From Hyphochytrium catenoides (Eukaryota > Sar > Hyphochytriomycetes > Hyphochytriales > Hyphochytriaceae), in the NCBI GenBank assembly GCA_900088475.1, contig FLMG01002007.1, forward strand, positions 1,142 to 33,588: a stretch of 32,447 bases of DNA, in the 5' to 3' direction. The notes under the pieces were generated by a model, which ran no database searches, had not been told where the DNA came from, and saw only the letters and a program-made list of their open reading frames with translations. Position numbers and translations under genes: made by a program. Positions 22,129-32,447 of the stretch are shown here, in pieces. Each line of letters starts with the position of its first letter. The stretch's first letter is position 1.

Positions 22129-23050
22129 TTTTCTCTCTCTTCTCTCTTTCTCTCTTTTCTCCTCTTCTCTTTCTCTCTCACTCGCCTCATATCTATGCCT
22201 TCCAACTCCAGGTCAGGAAGTCATGGAAGGGCCTGAGAGGCCAAAGGACACACCCAAATCGCCCAGTAACGGTGCCTGCCGAGAGACAGACTGTATTCCA
22301 TATAAATGGCGGCAGCACGGCCTGCTTGAGAATAGGTACTATCTCAGGAATTTACCTCATCTATATCTGAAATAGACTATAATTGCCACTTTCACCCTTC
22401 CACCTCGTACTGTACTGTATGTAATATGGTCGTTCACCTACCTTTTCACCCCATCCGGGAAAGGTAAGGCAGTGTCTCATATTCGGGATAAGCTGATCAT
22501 TATATGCTGATTGTGAAGAGTTGTCAAGCCCCAAGGAGGAGGATCGTCACTTGGTCTCCTGTCCCCGTCGATGGATCTCTTCAATGACAGGCAGACGGCA
22601 ACGCGACATCTGATCTAGTGATAGCGAGAATCAGGACTAAAAGATGAACTCAGGTTGAGTCTCCAAGATCTGACCTTCTCCAACCCCGTTCTGGCCTGTG
22701 CCAGTGTGCGCCTAACCTTCTCGGTCAGGACTGCGGTATGTGTGAGGAGCAAAAGAAGAGGAGAGCTCCCATGTCTGCAGACTGACCCGAGGACGTTAGT
22801 CTTCCGATGGGTTGATGTAAGTAGAAGCCGAATGGTGGGGAACGGGGGACAGGGGAGGGACACCCTTCCCGCTCAAAAAGTGGCGATGATAAAGATGTGG
22901 TGGATTGACTGTAAGGTGATGGCTGTATAAGATTTATGCAGCTTGCTTTACGGGATACTGGGCCCTGCTCGATAATAAATAGCTGTAGGGAAGCTGGGGC
23001 TTCCTCTTAGGGCTGTGAAAACCCCAATGTTTACTGTGCTTACACAGCGC
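21640..23050. other. Intergenic region with CT/CA microsatellite
   Basis: This lies between the 5' end of the C2/EF-hand gene and the 3' end of the MYB gene, both on the minus strand. It holds a CT/CA microsatellite (22037-22185). One plus-strand stretch after an AACTCCAG acceptor (22212 to about 22375, including EVMEGPERPKDTPKSPSNG) looks mildly codon-like and could be an exon of an unrecognised gene. A minus-strand frame at 22615-22740 (VLTEKVRRTLAQARTGLEK) could be an extra last exon of the MYB gene. Neither is secure. Confidence 0.45.
22037..22185. repeat. (CT)n/(CA)n microsatellite
   Basis: CTCT and CTGT units with a central CACACACACACAC run, about 400 bases upstream of the C2/EF-hand start codon. 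Leu/Ser-rich frames reading through it are artefacts. Confidence 0.93.
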
Positions 23051-24643
23051 TCAGCTAGAAGGCAGAGGAACTTTCTGCCTTACTTCAGATCCTTTTTCCT
23101 TACCATCTTCTGCTTTGAAGTCATGTTGGGGTGGAGGTTTCGAGTTAGGATTGCTGCTGTCATTCTCTCCTCCACTGGATGTAGAGAGTTTCCTTTTGAT
23201 GCCGATCTTGACTGCAGCGTCGGGCGGAACTATCATCGCTGTTTGTCTTGTCCTGGCCCTTCCCTCCTTGCTTTCATTGGGATCAGTCTCCTTGTAGAGC
23301 CGAAGATAGAATTTTTGGGCATGCGTCCTCACTTGCGTAGGAGTTCGCGTCTTAACGTAACCAGCGATCGCCTTCACGTCTTTCGGGCCATATCTATGCA
23401 ACAGCGCACCAAGGATGGGCGTTAAAAGAAGTGGTTTAGCCAGGAATCCGTCACTGACAGTCTGCAAAGGGACCTCAATCCCCAGCTTCTGCCATGTCCC
23501 TCTCGTGTTCCAGGTGTCTCTACCTCTGCTGCCGGCCTTCGCTCTATGCCCTTGATTCTTTTTTTTACCCTCATGTCGGTGCCCTTCCTCAGACCATTTA
23601 AGACCTACTAGTTCCTGGTCGTCGCAGTCCCAAAAGAGGTCCACTACAGCTACAAGTCGGTCACTCACTTCTCCAGAGCTTCCAGAAATCGCTGATGCTC
23701 TGCTGGAGTCCAATAACGGCTCTGTGAGATAATAGAAGCGTCCGACTTCTCCTTTCCATTGCCACCTGCTGGGCGAGCTCCCGACTGGGGTCGAGCCGTA
23801 TGAGAGCTGATGTTTGCCTTCAGAGTCTTGGTCTTGGCAGGTTGCGCCTGGCTCGCAGGAGGCTTGACAACAGCCACGGGAGGCTTCTTATATGTTGCGA
23901 CTGAGGCATTAGTGGCGGGAACAGAAGTGCAATCAGTAACAGGAGGATAGACCGGAGAGTAAGTTGACCTTCACCATATTTTTTTGCCTCCTGGCTAGGC
24001 TTCGGTGTCGAGGTTTTGGGTGCAGATAATTTAGGCTGAGTTGACTTCTGGCTCTTCGGCGTGACCATAGTCAGCTTCTCTTTTAACCCTTTCAGCTCCT
24101 CGGAAGCACCCTGCAGTTCCTTTTCTAGCTGAAAGATGCGGTTTTGCTGCTGCAGCTACACATAGCAAGAGACATTTGTTCAGGTCGAGCACGTCTCCTT
24201 TGTACCCCAAAGAAGCGAGTCACAATGCTGAGTCAAAAGGGAGATATCTGGCAATCGGAGGAGATCAAAGAGCTCTATCGTCCAAGCTAGCCATTGGCAC
24301 GAAGGGGAAGAAGTCAGGCAACGAACCAACAGATAGCCCCGCATAGTACTCTCTTCTTCCTCCGGCGGGGGTAAGGGCTCTGTTGGAAGCCTGTGGGGAT
24401 GGGAATGTATGCAAAATTGGTCGTAGAAGTGCTCGTAGTCCGCTCTCCCATAGCTGTTGCCATTGTACCCTGAGGTGGTCATGCAATAAGTACGTTGCCA
24501 GAGATCATTGCTAATGTGAGTCCTCTTGGCGACTTACGTTTGTTGGCAGTTGTGCTCCCTGTATACCCTTCAAAGGAGTGCTGCTGCGTGTAAGGAAGAA
24601 AGAGCTCTTCATGCAGCTCTTGGGGGAACTCCTGGGCCATCAT
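23051..24643 (-). CDS. Coiled-coil, single-repeat MYB protein of SHAQKYF type
   Basis: Minus-strand exons: 24643-24538, 24469-24327, 24155-23975, 23900-23669 and 23393-23051; 334 residues from MMAQEF. The first two are polar with Tyr, Pro and Glu patches. Exon 3 starts with a coiled coil (LQQQNRIFQLEKELQGASEE, about 84-111), then a Lys/Pro/Ser-rich basic linker. The MYB repeat (about 203-252) reads RYWTPAEHQRFLEALEKYG, then KAIAGYV and TRTPTQVRTHAQKFY (the last seven at 244-250). TRTPTQVxxHAQK is the signature of the plant-type CCA1/LHY/MYB1R family, also found in many protists; it binds DNA in the nucleus. The second tryptophan is replaced by Val. A GTAAGG donor in the last exon (before residue 320) would allow a further 3' exon near 22740. 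The donor after exon 2 (GTTCGT) is weak. The factor's target is unknown. Confidence 0.82.
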
Positions 24644-25533
24644 TGTAGGGAGGGCGAACGAAACGTCCCCCTTCCGATGTGTTGAACCCAGAGGCTTACC
24701 CAGAGGCTTGGGAATGCTTTACTCAGGCAAGAGAACCTGCTGTTAACCTCCAGGTGAGCTACCCCCTCGCTACTACCGGTTACCGGTGAAGGTCTGCTTC
24801 AGATAAAGGCTGAGATATTAGCTGTCATGGCTCTGTCCAAGATCGGGCTTCGGGGGCGAGGTTCGCTGATTGCTACTTCCCCGGCGCTCCAACACCTGTG
24901 CACCAGCGGTACGTGTCTTCTAAGGGCGCCTCCACTTCTGACGAAAGGGTACAGACATGGTACCGCAGCAAAGAGCGCGGTAAGGTTGATGAAGACGCGG
25001 CGGTGTTGAGAAAGGCAGCCTAGGATAGATAGTTTGACCTGCAGCGTACGTGGAAGTCGTTTTTTAGAAGAGATGCTGAGATTTTGATGCTTCAACTTGC
25101 GCCTTTTTGCAGAGATGTGGAGCTCAGCCAAAAGAACAGATGCTGTGTAAAGAGACAGGCATGACTAAAGGGAGGGAGAGATAAAAAGAGAGAGAGAGAG
25201 AGAGAGAAAGAGAGACAGCGAGGGAGAAAGAGAGAGAGAGAGACAAAGGAGAGAGAGAATGAAGAAGAGCTGTCTTAGAAGATAAAGGTAGAGACAGAGA
25301 GTATGAGAGATAGGGCTTCTGCGAAAGAGAGAGAGAAAGGAGGCGAAGAGAAAGAGTAGTCAAGAGATCTCATTATTCTCTCTTCCAGATTACACTTCAG
25401 AACACCCTCCATTAGGGACAAGAGATCTCTAGGCAGGGCTAATACCTCGCTTTTACCTTTCTATCAGGGCCACTGAATCATCAGAATGTGGCATCTCCAG
25501 TAACCAGATCTCTGCAACCGATTGATTCGATCT
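24644..25533. other. Region upstream of the MYB gene, GA microsatellite, uncertain exons
   Basis: The first part should hold the MYB gene promoter. A minus-strand frame (25131-24799) is open for about 110 codons with a basic start (HISAKRRKLKHQ) but has no ATG, and could be a downstream exon of the frame at 25534-25791. A GA microsatellite lies at 25174-25343. No family was recognised. Confidence 0.4.
25174..25343. repeat. (GA)n-rich microsatellite
   Basis: GA repeats broken by short unique pieces, located between the MYB gene and CDC5L. Reading frames here (Leu/Ser-rich on the minus strand) are translations of the repeat. Confidence 0.92.
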
Positions 25534-25791
25534 CTATGATTCTTTTGCGGCGCCTTTCACTCTGTGGTGGATTTGGATGCTTTGCTTTGCGGTCAAAACC
25601 AATAAAGCAAGCTCAATCACAGAGTCTGCAGATCGGTTCATTAGAGGCCGCCAGATGAAGCTTCCGCCATAGGAAACGGGGAGCAGGACCTCGTACTTTC
25701 TAGTAAAGGAGGATGCAAAGCTGTTGAAATCGTCACTCTTGTACACCTTGCCATTAACTTGCAGAAGTGCGATTGGCGGTGTTGGAGGCAT
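25534..25791 (-). CDS. Unrecognised small protein divergent from CDC5L
   Basis: A minus-strand frame of 85 residues starts MPPTPPIALLQVNGKVY and continues KSDDFNSFASSFTRKYEV, a compact, plausibly folded composition, ending at a TAG. A GTACGAGG donor after FTRK would allow splicing to a downstream exon, so the stop may not be the real end. Its ATG (25791) faces the CDC5L ATG (25848) across 56 bases. I recognise no family. The evidence is composition, the clean ATG and the divergent placement. Confidence 0.35.
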   Translation of the reverse strand: MPPTPPIALLQVNGKVYKSDDFNSFASSFTRKYEVLLPVSYGGSFIWRPLMNRSADSVIELALLVLTAKQSIQIHHRVKGAAKES

Positions 25792-25847
25792 AAGAGGTCC
25801 CTACGTAGGACGAAAGCTTGGCCAGCAAAGGCCCTTTTTCAGAAACC

Positions 25848-30631
<4,784 letters not shown>

Positions 30632-30888
30632 GCTTCTTGCAAGTGTCAATATATATTTATATCGTGTCCCTATACAGAAGATATCTGAAGAAGGTCAAGC
30701 CTACACTCCTAGCATGACTGGGTTGTAGCTTTCGACGCATAATCGTTATGAGGTTTTCACACACTCTCTCTCCCTCTCTCTCACACACACTCTCTCAACC
30801 ATACTCCTTTGCCCTCACTGCCCTGTCTAGCCACGCTCTAGCGTCGAGCAGTCCGTAGATCCTCTACGTCGACGCTCCTCACTTTTTC

Positions 30889-30894
30889 AATAAA
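30889..30894 (+). other. Candidate CDC5L poly(A) signal
   Basis: AATAAA hexamer 257 bases downstream of the CDC5L TGA (30629-30631). Confidence 0.5.
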
Positions 30895-30919
30895 TGCATA
30901 AGTTGCCCTTGACATTCCT

Positions 30920-30925
30920 TTTATT
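30920..30925 (-). other. Candidate poly(A) signal of the ATP-grasp gene
   Basis: TTTATT on the plus strand, read as AATAAA on the minus strand, 127 bases after the stop at 31053. Confidence 0.45.
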
Positions 30926-31052
30926 AGGTTCCTGGCAGATAGCAACTGCCAACACTGTCAACGAACGCTCAGACGTTAACTTTCAGCACTCATGGGACAG
31001 GTTTCTTCCCTCTCGTCCAATCTACCTCTCTCTCTCTTCCTTATCGCTCTTA

Positions 31053-32079
31053 CTAAGCGAGAACATATAGGCCTTGCACCTCTAGCTCTCTAATTCTCCT
31101 CATATCACTCTCTAGCGCCTGCTCGTCCTCATTGACGAGCACAATGCTGCCAGGATAAGTGAACATATCCACCGTCTTCACCAGCTTATCCCCAGGCTTG
31201 ACGAAGATCTCTTTACAGACGAATGACCTCATCTTCTCTATTTCTGCCAATCCTGGGGCAGAGGCCACTACTCCTTCAGAGTAGGACACAAGTGTGGCCT
31301 CTCTTCCGTGAGCTTTGAAGGGTGGAATGATAGAAGGTAACGCCTTGAAGCCCTTAGGGTCGAGGTATGCATCAATGGTAGCAGAGACTTGGCTGTAGCC
31401 AATGCACCGCTCCACAATCTTGACGAATGTTCCCTCGCCTAGTCAACAGCGAAGACAGGAAGGTTAGTCAATTGGTTAACAAGAAGTCAACCATACAGGA
31501 GGCTAGGGTCTACGTCAAAAGAGAGACGGATGAGAAGCTCAGAGAAATCAGAGAGAGAGAGAGGGAGAGAAAATTGGACTATGACATGGCAGAGCCGGTA
31601 CCTACCGCCATGGCATCTTGCCCCGACCTCTACGAGGCACGGGCTCCCGTTAGAGAACTTGATCTCTGCGTGGCTAGGCCCGTTCCTAATGGCCAGTGCG
31701 TCTAGCACCTTCTTCTGATAGTCCACCAGGGCTTGCACCACCTTATCATCGGCCTGCCGGAGCTTTGTGCCAAAGTATACAAAGGCTACACGGAAGACGC
31801 GGGAGTTAGATAAAAGAGAAAAAGACAGAGGGAGAGAGACGGTAGAGAAGGACTAGCATTATTTTTGGGCATAAGGCAAGAGAGAGGCTCTTACCTGCTC
31901 CATTGACGGCGCGCTTGTCGTACTGGGAAAGCAGAAGAAGAGCGAAGATGTGGTAAGAAAACGTTAGTTAGCCTATGGTCTGGACTCTGAGTTTCTAGCT
32001 GAATCAGTTTCCTTTTCTCTCTCTCTCTCTCTCTCGCTCTCTCGCTCGCTCGCTCTCTTACTTACTCTCTTTCTCTTTT

Positions 32080-32111
<32 letters not shown>

Positions 32112-32447
32112 CCTCTCCTCCCCACACTCTCTCTGCTCTTTCTTTGGGGTCACCTCCTCTATTCAGACTTACCTCCCAGACTGCAACGACTTTATGGACG
32201 CCATCTCTGCTGACACAGTCAACTACGTACTCAGTGCCTGCAGGAGTCATGATGGGGCCAAAGAAGACAGATAAGGAAGTCACTCCAAGAGAGGCCACTA
32301 TGCCCAGAGGGGGCTTCTCTGTCTTTCTCGTACCATTCTCCACGCACGCGCTCTCTCCCTTTCTCACCTACAAGTTTTCTCTACTTCACACTCTCTTCCA
32401 CAATTTCATCTTTAATATTGCACTTTTTCTCTCTCTCTCTCTCTCTC
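31053..32447 (-). CDS. ATP-grasp ligase, C-terminal part (5' end beyond window)
   Basis: Four exons on the minus strand: 32237-32173, 31922-31895, 31785-31606 and 31438-31053, all phase-consistent, giving the last 219 or so residues. The gene enters from beyond the window edge. GTEYVVDCVSRDGVHKVVAVW, then YDKRAVNGAAFVY, HAEIKF and VEVGARCHGGEGTFV follow the ATP-grasp order: a nucleotide-pocket strand, then the two acidic magnesium positions (Glu of HAE and Glu of EVGAR). The C-terminal lid carries LVKTVDMFTYPGSIVLV. The family (carnosine synthase, L-amino-acid ligase and biotin-carboxylase-like) forms acyl-phosphate intermediates and couples them to an amine. The substrate cannot be told from this part. 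The catalytic glutamates are present, so it should be active. The upstream intron contains CT repeats. Confidence 0.87.
32014..32104. repeat. (CT)n-rich microsatellite in an intron
   Basis: CTCT and CTCG units inside the intron between exons 32237-32173 and 31922-31895 of the ATP-grasp gene. On the transcribed minus strand this is a GA-rich tract. Confidence 0.92.
32429..32447. repeat. (CT)n microsatellite at window edge
   Basis: A CT run closes the window, mirroring the one at its start. Confidence 0.95.

Larger units (their letters stand above)
30632..31052. other. Convergent 3' flank between CDC5L and the ATP-grasp gene
   Basis: No gene seen. It contains a short CT/CA repeat (30763-30796) and poly(A) signals for both convergent genes: AATAAA at 30889-30894 on the plus strand, and AATAAA on the minus strand at 30920-30925. 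The two hexamers are separated by 25 bases. Confidence 0.65.

Noticed and set aside
23051-23713. Uninterrupted 220-codon minus-strand frame covering the MYB repeat end
   Set aside because: Its upstream half is intronic. The conserved repeat needs the intron 23394-23668 removed to join YWTPAEHQRFLEALE to KYGPKD.
24180-24482. ATG at 24482 (MTTSGYNG) as start of the MYB gene
   Set aside because: A better upstream exon (24643-24538) with a perfect GTAAGT donor joins in phase at 24469, placing this ATG inside the intron.

Overview
This is eukaryotic nuclear DNA from an intron-dense protist. Six genes can be modelled in full or nearly so, and together they carry close to 70 spliceosomal introns. 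Almost all introns are GT-AG; one is best explained as GC-AG. TAG and TGA both end well-supported reading frames, so the code looks standard. Base composition is balanced, and (GA)n/(CT)n microsatellites are scattered throughout. The window begins and ends inside (CT)n runs and has one run of N (10263-10426) directly after a (GA)n run, so it may be a whole scaffold broken at microsatellites. I cannot name the species. A free-living, intron-rich protist fits; a fornicate such as Kipferlia is only a loose impression.

Layout: (1) 1084-8613, plus strand: a 20-exon gene for a protein of about 1432 residues with two tandem PhoD-like metallophosphatase domains, both lacking the usual metal ligands. 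(2) 9083-12833, minus strand: poorly recognised small genes, including a possible ubiquitin-like protein and two self-consistent multi-exon models of unknown function. (3) 13650-15822, plus: an RWDD1/DFRP2 (Gir2-type) protein in 9 exons. (4) 16077-21639, minus: a Gly/Pro-rich, C2 and six-EF-hand calcium-binding protein in about 19 exons, ending tail to tail with RWDD1. (5) 23051-24643, minus: a coiled-coil, single-repeat MYB protein of the SHAQKYF type. (6) 25848-30631, plus: CDC5L/Cef1, the MYB-type spliceosome component, complete in 17 exons. (7) 31053 to beyond 32447, minus: the C-terminal part of an ATP-grasp ligase, tail to tail with CDC5L.

There is no operon logic here. The genes are independent housekeeping or signalling genes in compact arrangement, with convergent 3' ends 254-421 bp apart and one possible divergent pair whose start codons lie 56 bp apart. 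The most unusual items are the tandem inactive-looking PhoD protein with a potential N-myristoylation start, and the C2/six-EF-hand protein whose Gly/Pro-rich half is built from a series of symmetric phase-1 exons. All exon boundaries were deduced by eye from splice consensus, phase continuity and family resemblance.
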